In this document: positions 34,505 through 45,801 of the stretch, piece by piece
Layout: every line of letters starts with the position of its first letter
Position numbering within the stretch: position 1 is the stretch's first letter
Translations under genes and position numbers: made by a program
Notes under the pieces: model-generated
Databases searched by the model: none
Seen by the model: the letters and a program-made list of their open reading frames with translations, nothing else
Told to the model about the DNA's origin: nothing
From: Hofstenia miamia
Taxonomy: Eukaryota > Xenacoelomorpha > Acoela
Length of the DNA: 64,000 nucleotides
Direction: 5' to 3'
Assembly: GCA_004352715.1 (NCBI GenBank)
Contig: SCFE01000086.1
Coordinates: 483,424 to 547,423 of the forward strand

Positions 34505-34837
34505 TGTAGAATCAGGGGTGTGCACTGGGGTGAATGGTACTAGAGAACTTAATGTCATGGCAGAAGGTTGCAGGAGTTCCATCAAGTAGAGTGATCCTGA
34601 TTCTAATAAAAACATTTGTAATTCATATTCACAGTAGAAGACAACATTCAGGATGACCAATTCAAATAACATCATGCTGGAGTGATATCCAAGATGGGAG
34701 GTTTGGAAAGTTGTTTGAATGGTTCTACCCTATTTGTATCACATCTCATTATCTAGCTCATTAAATTTTCACAGTTGTTTTCTTAGGTCTCAGCTCATGT
34801 ATAGCATGTAATTACCATGCATTTATGCTGGTCAACA
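34505..34837 (-). repeat. solo LTR of the main gypsy family (minus)
   Basis: On the minus strand it starts TGTTGACCAGCAT (34837) and ends TTCTACA (34505), aligning with the LTR at 3120-3466 with substantial divergence. No internal gypsy sequence in that orientation adjoins it, so it looks like a solo LTR sitting at the broken end of the old pol. Confidence 0.6.
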
Positions 34838-34909
34838 GGTATGATTTAACCACAATGTAATAATATTATAAGGGTCTGTCCATGCTGCATTTCAAAGACA
34901 AGCTTTAAA

Positions 34910-35236
34910 GCCTATATGTATCTTTACCTGTAACCTAATGGGGTCCACTATTTGTGCTGCCTTTGTCTAGCAACTAGTTGTCATCCTTAGATCAGAGAAG
35001 TGACTCCCAAATTGTCACCAGTACTTAATCACTTATCATAGCAACAAAAATTTAATAAAAAGGTAAAGAAAAACCAAAACCAGTTTCAGTGAAATAAAAT
35101 CAATAAAACTTTCTCAACAGTTTTTCAGTTTTATACAGAATAATAATATATACTGTTCTTTGTTTAAATGTTACAGCATATCACTTTCCCTCACAAATTC
35201 AACTGAGCAAAACACATATCACATTATTGAGGGTAC
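34910..35236 (-). repeat. LTR of a second gypsy lineage (3' in element orientation)
   Basis: Direct repeat of 36570-36896 (AGCCTATAT... to ...TTGAGGG), about 327 bp, flanking minus-strand pol. It does not resemble the other LTR family. Confidence 0.7.
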
Positions 35237-36569
35237 TTTATTTGTACTTTCTTAAATTTCTCTCATAGCTGAGGAGCAGTGTCCAATAGTAAGCCTTTAG
35301 CAGAAAATCTCCCTTGCCTATGTTGGATTGTAAAAGAGAAATCATTGAGATATTCTATCCAGCATGCTATGATTTTTGACTTGTCTTTTGAAAATTTCTT
35401 GAGCCAGGCAAGGGTGCTATTGTCAGTGCATACTGTAAAGGGGCAATCAAGGATGAAGTATCTAAATTACCTCAATGCTTCCACCAAGGCCAACATTTCA
35501 CACTTGGTGGCACCATAGTTTCTTTCCATAGGCCTTAATTTTCTGATAAAATATTGAGCAAGGCTCTCCATGGCATCAATGATCTGGCTGAATACACTGC
35601 TAATTGCTACTGCACTGGTGTCACAATCAACTATAAAGTCCTTTGAATAGTCAGGAGTATTCAGACTAGGTATTTTCTTCAGTTCCTTCTTAATGCTGTC
35701 TAAATCTTCCTGCTCAGACCAGGTCTATTTAAAGTTAGCATTCTTTTTTAATAGCTGTGATATGCTTTTAGTTTTGTCAGCAAGTTATGGGATAAACATC
35801 CCATAGTAATTCAGAAATCCCATAAGCCTCTGTATATCTTTCTTTGTCTTAGAAGTTTTGATTTTGTTGAGGAAGTCCTTCACATCATTTTTTATTGAGA
35901 TTTTTCCAGGCTCAATTACTCTTCCTGGGAAAATCACTTTCTTTTAGCCAAGTGTGCATTTATTCCCATTAACTTTGAGTCCCAAATTATTTAGTAATTC
36001 TAATGTTCAATTTAGTATATCAAGGTGTTCTTCAAACATGTGGCTGCCACTAATATGTTGTCAATATATGCAGATATTCTTGGTGCTAACATGCTTGTTT
36101 AGTTCCTCAATATTTCCATGACATATTTGCAAAAGTTGGTGGGGGCATTTTTGGATTCCAAGTGCAGATGAGAGTCAGCAGAGGCTGTGGGTATCTTAAA
36201 AGTCCTCAGCATCTCATCAATGTCATGAATGGTGGTAAAAATTGGTATGCATGACATAGCAACATTCTCTATGTGGACTGGCATGGCAATATCTTCAAGG
36301 TGTTTGTGATCAAGGTGGACAGGAAATTTAGAGTTGTTGAGTATGTTGACACAAGTCTTTCAATGTTTAACATGGAATAAGTCAGGTGAAAAATTTATTC
36401 CTTTGTAATATCCACCCCTTGGCCTGGCAATCATGATGTCTCCACTATATTCACTTTCAGTGTAAATAGTTGTTCTCATCCAGTGCCAGGACTCCACCAC
36501 AACAGAGTTGGTGAGTTTAAAGTAAATTTACCTCTCAGGGATCACCACCAGCTGGCTGGAAGCCTATAT
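35237..36569 (-). pseudogene. internally deleted gypsy pol between two LTRs (minus)
   Basis: Minus-strand coding remnants in pol order. A post-protease linker (SWHWMRTTIYT, GYYKGINFSPDLFHV; about 36500-36370) is followed directly by partial RT (NAPTNFCKYVMEIL near 36110; AYIDNILVA near 36060), then RNase H (RKLRPMERNYGATKCEMLAL; about 35530-35480) and WIEYLNDF near 35360, ending at the 3' LTR. Gag, protease core, the first half of RT and integrase are absent. At about 2 kb in all, it is a defective derivative. A TGG-starting stretch near 36553 could be its primer site. Confidence 0.7.
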
Positions 36570-36896
36570 TTATCTGTACCTGTAACCTAATGTGGTCCAC
36601 TATTTGTGCTGCCTTTGTCTAGCAACTAGTTGTCATCTTTAGATCAGAGGAGTGACTTCCAAAGTGTTGCCAGTATTAATTACTTATCATAGCAACAAAA
36701 ATTTAATAAAACAGTAAAGAAAAAACAAACACAGTTTCAGTGAGATAGAATCAATGAAACTTTCTCAACAGTTTTTCAGTTTTATACAGAATCATAATAT
36801 ATACCTGTTCTTTGTTTAAATGTTACAGCATATCACTTTCCCTCACAAATTCAACTGAGCAACAACAAGTATGACATTGTTGAGGGGACATTATTT
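36570..36896 (-). repeat. LTR of a second gypsy lineage (5' in element orientation)
   Basis: Partner of 34910-35236. On the minus strand it begins near GTCCCCTCAACAATGTC. Exact ends are uncertain by a few bases. Confidence 0.7.
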
Positions 36897-37249
36897 TTAC
36901 TTTGTAAACTACACTGAAAAATAATAATATGTCACCATTAACGTCACTAGCATTGTGGTTTTAACAAAAATAGCCAGAAGAAAGTAAAAGATGGCCTCTA
37001 TAGTCCCCAAGTGACTCTACAATAATGTTATTGATCTTCTCACTTCATTTATGCTAAAATGTTGTATATTTTGTCAAAAAAATTTGCGATGTTGATCTCA
37101 AGGTTTTGTATGTCAGATTAAAGATTCTTAATGTTGGTAAAATTACCCTAATTTGTTCCAATGTAAAATGTCCCTTTTATTTAAATTTTGGATATTTCAT
37201 TTTAATGCAAAATTATCCACTTCAGGAAATTACATGGGTGATACTAAAT
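36897..37249. other. AT-rich stretch, no gene
   Basis: Nothing recognised. Confidence 0.4.
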
Positions 37250-38455
37250 ATTGCCATTTATGGTTGGTACTTTTTTTTCTATAAAATCTCAAATTTTCCA
37301 AATTTCTCTCAGAATAGATACTTGCAGGAATTTTTTTAAGGGAAATGTGCCCAATAAATAATATTCTTGGAAGGATTTGAGAAATATTTGAGATTTTCAA
37401 GAATGAAAAAAGATTGGGTGGTATGCTAAATTGCCAATCTATCTTGGTAAAAACCAATAACAACTGTTTACAAAGGGTGCCACTAAATGAGGCAATTTAG
37501 AATATTAATTTGGCCATTTACCAGCTGAAAGAGACACTAAATTTTTTCATAGCAATAGCCTTAATTGAAATTGTTTGATATTTTACAAATGGGAGATTTT
37601 TTTCTTGAATGAATTTGGATTACAAATAACTTCTGACTTCTAAAAGAGGCTGCAACATCAAAGTAGTAGTCTAAATTTTATAGAAATTTATCAAAAATTC
37701 ATTCATTAATGCATTCATTAGAGATTTATTGTATAAATAACACAGAAATCCAATCAATACATTTTTGTTTTGAATGGTATCATTTTCTAACAAACAGATT
37801 GGAATTGAACCAATGACTTTCTATACAAATATGGATGTGATACCATATTACTACTGTTTGATAAATATAGTAAAAATTAGATCTTCAAACAATTTCCACA
37901 AATAAAATAAAACTTTAATAGCTGAAAAATAGGTATTTGCAATTGATAAAAAAAGAAAATTTATATTAATTTAATTTTTACAATATTTTCTAGTTGATTT
38001 TTGATTGAGTTGTGATGACTTCTCTTCTGAGTTTTTCTGATTATATCTTGCGAGCTTATTCAAGTTTGAGATTTTAACATTTCAAGTACTTGAAACCCTG
38101 TATGATGCAAATAATATTTAAAACATAATCTCAATACTGTATAGACCACAAAAGTAAACTCAAAATTCTATAAATATTTAAAATAAATGTGACTTGTATA
38201 AGGCTATTTTGCATTATGTATTTCAGTGTCCCTTTCAGCTGGTAAATGGCTAAATTAAGATTCTAAATGACCTAATTTGGGGGTTGGTACATTCTTGAAA
38301 ATCTCAAATTTTCCAAATTTATCTCAAATCCTGCCAAGATTATTATTTAATGAACAAATTTCCCTTATAAATATTACTGTAAGTGTCCATTCTGAGAGAC
38401 ATTTGGAAGATTTGAGATTTTATAGAATTAAAAAAAGTATAAACCTCATTCAGAT
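37250..38455. repeat. foldback element with complex inverted arms
   Basis: 37257-37311 pairs with about 38397-38450, 37311-37440 with about 38280-38395, and 37500-37560 with about 38215-38265. Each arm is itself partly palindromic around AAATCTCAAATTTTCC. No coding capacity. Looks like a foldback or MITE-type element; family unknown. Confidence 0.6.
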
Positions 38456-38590
38456 GGTACTCTAAGCAGGGTTTTCAAGTACTCATAATGTTAAGAACTT
38501 GAACTCAAATAAACTCGCAAAACTTGATCAGAAAAACTTGGAAGAGAAATCATCAAAACTCAAACTTGAACTCATTCAAAAATCCACTTG
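37985..38590. repeat. second inverted repeat overlapping the foldback
   Basis: 37985-38100 (CTTATTCAAGTTTGAG, TCAAGTACTTGAAACCC) pairs with about 38468-38590. One arm lies inside the previous foldback and the other outside, suggesting nested insertions. Confidence 0.5.
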
Positions 38591-39619
38591 AAAATACTGT
38601 AAAAATAAAATTTTTTTAATATCCATTTTCTTGCCAATCATAATAACTATTTTTTAGTTTAGAATTATTGTAAAATAAATGTTTTTACCCTAAAAACCCC
38701 ATTGCAGTAATTTCTAAAAAATGTTTCTTAATTTATATTTAAAATTTCGTATTAGTAGTCCTTTGCATTTTCTACAGTGTACTTGAAAAGAATAGTAATA
38801 TTAGATTAAGATTGACATCATCAAACTATATTTTAAAATTATGTGTGTATCTAATATTAGGAAGATTATGAACAATATGCTTAGTATGTACAGGAAATAA
38901 AGCCAACTTATGATTTTTTTAAAATAAATTTATAAGTTTACCTACTGATTCATGGTGTATGATAAACACATCTGGACAAATGTACAGAAAATTTGTGTTC
39001 AAGTCCCACTGAATCAATTGCACTATACTTAGGATTTTTCTAGTCTCTAAAAGTATAAATTCACATATCAATGGTAGTAAACTATTTTATTACTCTTTGT
39101 ATAATATACTACTAAGTGTAGTTTGAATTTAACAGAAACATTTTTTGATGCATTATGCAACCAGGATTTTGATTTATTGGAAATTTTTTTTTTGATTTTG
39201 TTTAAACACACATTTTCTCATTTAATATATTTGAATAACTAACATCTGAAGTTATCTAATTCTAAATTAACAAAGCTTACCTTTTATTGTTGCAATACAT
39301 TTCTCCAAAGTGTACATCAATGAAAAATATATAGCATTTTTCAAAGATACATACTTAGGATGGATATAGATAATGTGTTCCGCAAAGTACTTGAAATAGC
39401 TAATAGATGTAAAGTAAACAAACTAACACAGGTCACTGGAGGATTGAGTTTACATAATTCTTTGAAAAGGTTAAAATACAGGTGAGAGTTTAATTTTCAA
39501 TTATGAAGTAAAAGTGCCCCGTTAATGAACTATTACAATTTGAAAAATACTGTTTCCTAGTTACAGTTATATATTTTGCAATAATTTAAGCAAGAAAAAT
39601 GTAATGGTTACTACGTAGA
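38591..39619. other. AT-rich stretch, no gene
   Basis: No gene. A tRNA-like segment at 38947-39015 is listed separately. Confidence 0.4.
38947..39015 (+). repeat. tRNA-like segment, possible SINE head
   Basis: 69 bases with complementary ends (GATTCA...TGAATC), an A-box-like TGGTGTATGATAAACAC and a B-box-like GTGTTCAAGTCCC. The anticodon arm does not fold canonically, so a functional tRNA is unlikely. Confidence 0.25.
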
Positions 39620-40165
39620 TAACTTTAAAAGTCCGAGGCAGGTGAAAAATTAACTTTAAAAGTCCGAGGCAGCAAAAAATTTTACTATAAAAAGTCCGAG
39701 GCAGGTAAAAAATTAACTTTAAAAGTCCGAGGCAGCAAGAAATTTTACAATAAAAAGTCCGAGGCAGGTAAAAAATTAACTTTAAAAGTCCGAGGCAGCA
39801 AAAAATTCTAATTATGAATGTCCCAAGCAGATATTAAAGATTTCATAAAATGCAGACGATCTGATTGGATGAAAATAAATGTTGTCCGAAGCAGGTAAAA
39901 AATTAACTTTAAAAGTCCGAGGCAGGTAAAAAATTAACTTTAAAAGTCCGAGGCAGCAAAAAATTTTACTATAAAAAGTCCGAGGCAGGTAAAAAATTAA
40001 CTTTAAAAGTCCGAGGCAGCAAAAAATTCTAATTATGAATGTCCCAAGCAGATATTAAAGATTTCATAAAATGCAGACGATCTGATTGGATGAAAATAAA
40101 TGTTGACGTCATTTACGTGACGTCATCAAGGTCCGAGGTGTTAAAGTCCGAGGCAGGTTTTAAAG
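39620..40165 (+). repeat. GTCCGAGGCAG minisatellite
   Basis: About 13 occurrences of GTCCGAGGCAG or close variants, in units of roughly 30-36 bp alternating ...GGTAAAAAATTAACTTTAAAA and ...CAAAAAATTTTACTATAAAAA. A larger block including TCTAATTATGAATGTCCCAA is repeated at about 39780 and 40010. The right end has two TGACGTCA octamers (40104-40111, 40118-40125). Confidence 0.85.
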
Positions 40166-40337
40166 ATTCCCATTAATTTTAGATTTTAACCTTAATGCAT
40201 TCTGAAAATTCTTTTAGATTATCGTTATCGATCTAAGAATAAAACAAAACTTTCATATAGTTATTCTAGTTATTGCACTATCATTTTGCATTGCTAATCA
40301 AAATATTTCAATCCGGAATTCAAATATGTAAACTAGT

Positions 40338-40370
<33 letters not shown>

Positions 40371-40656
40371 NNNNNNNNNNNNNNNNNNNNNNNNNNNNNN
40401 NNNNNNNNNNNNNNNNNNNNNNNNNNNNNNNNNNNNNNNNNNNNNNNNNNNNNNNNNNNNNNNNNNNNNNNNNNNNNNNNNNNNNNNNNNNNNNNNNNNN
40501 NNNNNNNNNNNNNNNNNNNNNNNNNNNNNNNNNNNNNNNNNNNNNNNNNNNNNNNNNNNNNNNNNNNNNNNNNNNNNNNNNNNNNNNNNNNNNNNNNNNN
40601 NNNNNNNNNNNNNNNNNNNNNNNNNNNNNNNNNNNNNNNNNNNNNNNNNNNNNNNN

Positions 40657-40680
<24 letters not shown>
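40338..40680. repeat. TA microsatellite containing a 286-N gap
   Basis: (TA)n on both sides of N at 40371-40656. Apparent open frames here are translations of TA repeats. Confidence 0.9.
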
Positions 40681-40687
<7 letters not shown>

Positions 40688-40909
40688 TATTTTTAGGATC
40701 ATTTGAATTTATTTATAACCACTATATTTTTTCTAACATAGATTATTGTCTGAATGGTTTACTGAAAAGTCGGATAAAGCTAAAGTTGGCCAAAAAACAA
40801 TTTAACCTGCAATATTATTTATTGATTTTGAGTTATTGAAGAATTATTATAATGAAATATACGTCAACTTTTTATGTTTGTAATCTATACTTTTATACAA
40901 CTCACAGAT

Positions 40910-41460
40910 TTGGAGTCCGTCTATTACTTGTTTACGGAAGATTGAAAATTTCAACCGAAGATGCCTAAATTGGGTGCAAGTCGTACAGTGATTCTCTTCT
41001 GAAAACCAGTACTTTGCCGATTTGCTATGACTCGGTTTATAGAGATATTACTATGTTCTTCAAACTTCTGAATGGTTTTTACGATACTGATCCATTTGAG
41101 TTCATATCGTACCGCTCCCATCGTGTTGACTTACATTCAGCTTCCGTTTGCTATTTTACTGCTAAATCTTCAAGAAAGTTCAGTACTGACCGGTCATATT
41201 ACCAGAGAACTGTCGTAATGGCTAACTATTTCCTTCAACGGGGTATCAGCTTCACTGGGTCACTAGAGAAGTTCAAAACCGACGTTAGAGAACATCTGCG
41301 TATATTGACTTCAACCCGCTTCAACATTGACAACTCGTGTACCTTCTATTTGGAGTGTCATAATTCTTGTTGTCGAACTTAATTTCTCTTTTCTTTTTTG
41401 TACACATAGATAAAAATTCCTATATACCAAGGGTAATTAAGCCTTTTTGTTGTTGTTGTT
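40910..41460 (+). pseudogene. non-LTR retrotransposon 3' end
   Basis: The C-terminus of a LINE-type reverse transcriptase. In one frame near 40915, WSPSITCLRKIENFNRR matches the usual WSP...IE..QRR segment; after a frame change, 41014-41382 encodes MFFKLLNGFYD, the region resembling SYF.R...WN..P (YYQRTVVMANYFLQR) and LEKFKTDVREHL. The frame ends in CHNSCCRT followed by about 60 bp of tail and a (TTG)n run at about 41444-41461, a common LINE 3' ending. 5'-truncated and dead. Clade not assigned. Confidence 0.6.
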
Positions 41461-41461
41461 G

Positions 41462-42041
41462 TTATATTAACTTCTCTATCTTTCAACGGGAAAATTATCT
41501 ATAGAAGTACATTTTGCAATACGGTCAACAAAATATACATTAAACATATACATGTATAGAAGCCTTCTTAATAGTATTAATTAAATTATAAGTATTTTAT
41601 CAAAATTTGCTACTTGAACAATCTGTCGATTGAAATAATAGTGTTTAGATAAGAAGAATTTATTTCTAAATCAGAAAATACATCAGATAAAGCGTTTAAA
41701 ATTTGAGCAGTAGAGGATGCGATTTTACTAGGAAATTGAAATAATCAGTAGTAATCAGTAGGGGGAATTTTTTATGACCTAAAATTTTTTAAATGTGACT
41801 TTAAACTTCAAATTTATGACTTAAAATATGACTTCTCAAAAAATCAATTCAACAAACCGTTATTGATGTACAATATCAAATATTTTTAAATATATTCAAA
41901 TATAATCAATTAGGCAAACCGTTATTGAAGTACATCAAATATTTTTCAATATTGATATCAGAAAAGTTTCGGTTTTTTCACAAAAACGAAAAACTCCATT
42001 CGACGGCTGATGACGTTGATTGGGCGTTCTGTAGTTTCTCG
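41462..42041. other. AT-rich stretch, no gene
   Basis: Contains a partly duplicated segment around AACCGTTATTGA (about 41860 and 41918). Nothing else recognised. Confidence 0.4.
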
Positions 42042-42043
42042 TA

Positions 42044-43328
42044 TACCTTGGTTCAAAAAAGTGGCCGCTGAAATAATAGATTTTTCTAAGCATTGAGCAA
42101 ACAAAATAATATAAGAAAATATGAGTCTGTTGCGTCTTTGTCTTGCCTATTCAGTCCCAGTCCATTTCTCCACAAATTTTCCTTCGTTTTCAAGACACTG
42201 GCCCAAACGCGTCGGGATAGAACCCATCAAATTTTTTCTTACCGCTGGCAAAATTACATGTTGAGATTCTTGAACATACTGAATGAATTCGTCTTTTGTT
42301 TTCGGATTTTTCTTCTCAACAAAGGATTTAAGCATTGTCCACACATTTTCCACTGGATTAATGTCTGACGAATTGGGTGGCCACTGCAAAAATTGTACCG
42401 AATTTTAGAGCAAAAAAATCTTTAGTTTGTCGGGAAGTATGGGGTGTGGCGCCGTCCTGCCCTAGTATCCAGCCATCGGGAAATAATGCAGTGGCGTAAG
42501 GAATAAAGTCACGAACAATTTCACAGTACTTGGGACTATCAATTGTACCTCTTTCGATGATTTTCATGTAAAAACCTTTACTCGATATTGCTCCCCAGAC
42601 CATAATTTTGGGTGAAAACTTCGGGAAACCTTTTCGCGGCGTTTTTCGATAAGAACTCCAAAGCTTGATTTTATTCCGATGAAGTTGGAACACGCACTCG
42701 TCAGAAAGCCAGGTTTCTCCGAAATTGAAGTTCTTCCATGTTCTGCAAAATTCGATTCTTTTTTGCTCCTGGTCCGGTGTGATATTCGGGATGATTTTTG
42801 CAGTCTTTTTCTGCACGCCGGACGATTTCAGAGCTCGGAAAACTGTGGATTTACTGACGGATGTCCCAGCTAACTCGTTATAACGATCACAGACATTTTG
42901 AGTTGGTGCCGACGGACATTTAAGCGCAATTTGACATAAGCGTTTTTTCTCATTGCCAGAAATTTGGAGAGGTCGGCCGCTTCATTTCTTTCTTTCCAAG
43001 GTTCCCCTTTCTTCCAAGATTTTCATGTTATGTCGGAAACTACAAAGTGGCATTTTCACCAGTTTCGACAGATATTCACGGTTGGTGGAGTTGTTGACAT
43101 AGAGAAATTCAAGTAAATCGCGTTTCGCTTGCATTTCAAAATTTTGTGTTGAAGAATGATGTGTAGCATTTTCACCAGCTAAGTACCTGTCAATTGATTC
43201 ACACGGTGACAAAGTCTGTTAAACGTGCTAACTTTTTTATTTTTGCCACATTTCGCCAAAATTTGCCGCTTTCGAGCTATACGCATTTTTCAAAAATATT
43301 TCCGCGACCATTTTTTTGAACCAAGGTA
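42044..43328 (-). mobile_element. Tc1/mariner-like element, 1285 bp
   Basis: Terminal inverted repeats TACCTTGGTTCAAAAAA (left) and its near-exact reverse complement at the right end, with TA on both sides (42042-42043 and 43329-43330). Carries a broken transposase on the minus strand. Confidence 0.85.
42147..43212 (-). pseudogene. Tc1/mariner-type transposase, one stop and one frameshift
   Basis: Cut-and-paste transposase. The N-terminal helix-turn-helix region (43212-42982, MSPCESIDRYLAGENATHHS) is followed by a TGA where KK*SGRPLQ suggests a lost arginine before the GRP hinge motif. The frame continues through NVCDRYNELAGTSVSKSTVFRAL into the catalytic part: first Asp in WLSDECVF, second Asp in LGQDGATPHTS. 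A frameshift at about 42370-42400 precedes WPPNSSDINPVENVW, which carries the third acidic residue. One further repair event would be needed at each lesion for activity, so it is dead here. Confidence 0.8.
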
Positions 43329-43334
43329 TATTTT

Positions 43335-44175
43335 CATGGGGATGCATTGCCGCGAGACATTTCCATGACTTCTCGAATACCATTTGACGTTAAGCGTTTC
43401 TCAATATAAGACTTACGTCAAGAGGTTCTTCACCAAATTTCAAATCTTGAAATTCATTCCATGCTTCTCAAGCTGTATATAGTGAGCTTTCAAATTTTGT
43501 AGCCAAAAATTCAAGTTTTTCGTAATCCTGTTTTATTGAAATAAGTTTGTTTTTCAAATAAGGGTTTTTAATAGCCTTCTTCGCTTTTTTACCAAAACCC
43601 TGTCTCCTTCAAATTGCGATATATTTTCTGTAACTGCGGGTAAATTCTTTGAATAATATAGAGCCGCTTTTATCCATGTACTCCAGCGTGTCACAACAGG
43701 GGTTGGCCCTATATCCTATGCTGCTAAAAAGTTGTTGATGTGATTTATTTTTCACAACAGAACACCAATCAGTGTATCAACAGCACTAGAGGCACTTTTG
43801 ACCCGCATTGCAAAGTTGTGAAGTAAATGTGATAAGCAATGGAAATGAAAAAGTTTGGGATAGCAACTTTGTAAAATTGAGCCTGCACTTTTCATATATG
43901 CCGCTGTGTCAGGATAAGTTGTACGTTTTCTCTTAAAATTCCATAATTTACGATGACGTCATCTGTGCTCCGACAAATTATGTCCGCAGTTGGAGAAGTT
44001 TCCAAAAATTCGCACTTCACTCAGAATGTCAAATCGGGGTCAATAAGTGCACCAAGTAAACATTTTTCCGTCCAGATGGATCTCATCCACAACTAGAAAA
44101 ATATCTTTATTCCCAATGAGATCCTTTATTTTTTCTTGTTGTTTTTCCACGATTTTTTTTATTTCTCCTCAGCAT
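43335..44175 (-). pseudogene. hAT-like transposase relic
   Basis: Minus-strand remnants in several frames: DIFLVVDEIHLDG, then PDTAAYMKSAGSILQSCYPK and LFHFHCLSHLLHNF, then PTPVVTRWSTWIKAALYYS. The order Asp-Glu, D.A.YM, H..C..H.LH, TRW.TW..A..YY is what I know from hAT-type transposases with the DUF659-like core. It has several stops and shifts and is cut by neighbours on both sides. Assignment rests on remembered motif order. Confidence 0.6.
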
Positions 44176-44239
44176 TATGTTTCTGACGGTAATTTTGTAG
44201 CCAACAAAAGCAAAGAGTTTTTTCAAAGAGCTTCATAAT

Positions 44240-45022
44240 AATAATATTGTAGAGGATTCTGTCAGATGCTTTGCTTAAATCAAGAGCAAATAGTCTAACA
44301 TAATCATAATCTTTTATTTGCTATTTCTTGCAAAATTAAGAACGCGATGAAGAGCTTGATTTGTTGAGGAAAATTTTCTGAAGCCAAACTGATTATTCTT
44401 CAAATTAATGTTATAGGATTCTGAAATAAATACATCGTATATCAGCCTTTTGAAGCAACATGCTAGTAAAGGCGTAACCGAAATTGGTCTCAACTGATCA
44501 AGAGTTTTGATGACATTTTTCTTCGGTAAGGGGCTAACTCTGGATGTTTTGAAGACTGATAGAAAAAATCTTATTTTCAAGCAACGATTGAAAATGTGAT
44601 GCAGAAGACCGGCTATGTTGTGCATTATACCCACTGGCAGTTTTCTTAATTTTTCTCAATGCCTGATATACTTGATGTAAAGAAAACTCAGGGAAACCAT
44701 CTGAAAGTGATTCCGGAATATCTAGAACTTCATAATTTTCATCTGTTTAAATTCTCACGAAATGATAATTCATTTCATCACCGGTGAAAGGAATTTTTGC
44801 AGTTTGTTTTCTTACCAGAGAGATAATCCACGTATTTCCACCAGTTACCAGAAAAATACCTCCTAATTTTAGATACGATATTTGACATTTCTTTTGTTGA
44901 ATTTCCTTTGATAATTTCTTTACTGCAGAAAACCTATTTCTACTACCGCAATTTGCTTTTCGTTTGATCAGCGATTTCACTGCTAGCGTGATGTAGAAAG
45001 GATCGTTTTCCGAAATTTTCAC
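44240..45022 (-). pseudogene. non-LTR retrotransposon fragment (RT N-terminal half)
   Basis: Minus strand. 45022-44747 resembles the linker before RT (NDPFYITLAVKSLIKRK). 44634 onward is RT: SRVSPLPKK, LRPISVTPLLACCFKRLIYD, NNQFGFRKFSSTNQAL, then, after a stop, YDYVRLFALDLSKASDRI, where the first catalytic Asp would lie. It ends near 44240, so the YADD box and the 3' end are missing. It may be the same lineage as 40910-41460, but they do not overlap enough to tell. Confidence 0.7.
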
Positions 45023-45801
45023 TTTTTCAGAGGGAAATATACATTATATAAATAACGAATTTTGGCCAGACGCTCATTTTAGCAACTGGAGACATTGTCA
45101 TCAACAATGATGAAATATAGGGTGCAATTTGGGGTCGAATTATATTCCCTATATATATGAAATCTCTATTTTTCTAAAATAATTCAAAATTACTAATGAC
45201 ATTAAAGCAGAAAGTACACTTTTTAGCAGTCGTACACAACAAGAAATTATGCACGCGATTTTGTGCGTATTGGGGTTGAACTGAGAAAGATCATTCCCAC
45301 CCCATTGTAGTAAAACCAAATTGAAGCCAGCAATTGTTTTCTAATCTAAATAATTCAAACATTTTAATACATATTTTTGCATACACATATCTCCAAAGAG
45401 TCCGCTTACGCGACTTCCCCTTATAAAAAATTTTGTCCATCAGGCTGCGAATATAGCTTAAAATGCTCAAGAAAAGGTCTGGATTGATTTACGTGGCTTG
45501 TCCCAATAATAGCTACATTACTCATTCTATATAATATTACCAGCACTATTATACATCTACTTAAAAAATAATTTTGTGGAGAGGCCACTCCTACTAAAAT
45601 AAATGGAGAGTCCATTCCTATAATAAACACTGCTATAATAATGCGGAGATCAAGCAAATTTAGAAAGAACTTTCTTTAATCTCTTCTGCGATTTTTTTTG
45701 CCTTGCTGTATTAGAAATAAAGTTGTTAATTTCAAATCACTAGATGTCTGAATTTTTGAACTAGAACTTTGAAGGGACTCATCGAACTTTGTCGTTTTTC
45801 T
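45023..45801. other. no gene recognised
   Basis: AT-rich DNA 3' of the MULE-like gene. I looked for terminal inverted repeats shared with 47.6-48.1 kb and saw none by eye. Confidence 0.4.

Noticed and set aside
39620-40165. CRISPR-like regular repeats
   Set aside because: Units vary in length, spacers are themselves repeated, and the genome is animal.
40273-40839. Frames through TA repeats here and at 49896-50340
   Set aside because: Translations of a microsatellite (alternating Tyr/Ile) and N.
41014-41382. Independent host gene
   Set aside because: Its motif order matches a LINE reverse transcriptase C-terminus followed by a typical 3' tail.
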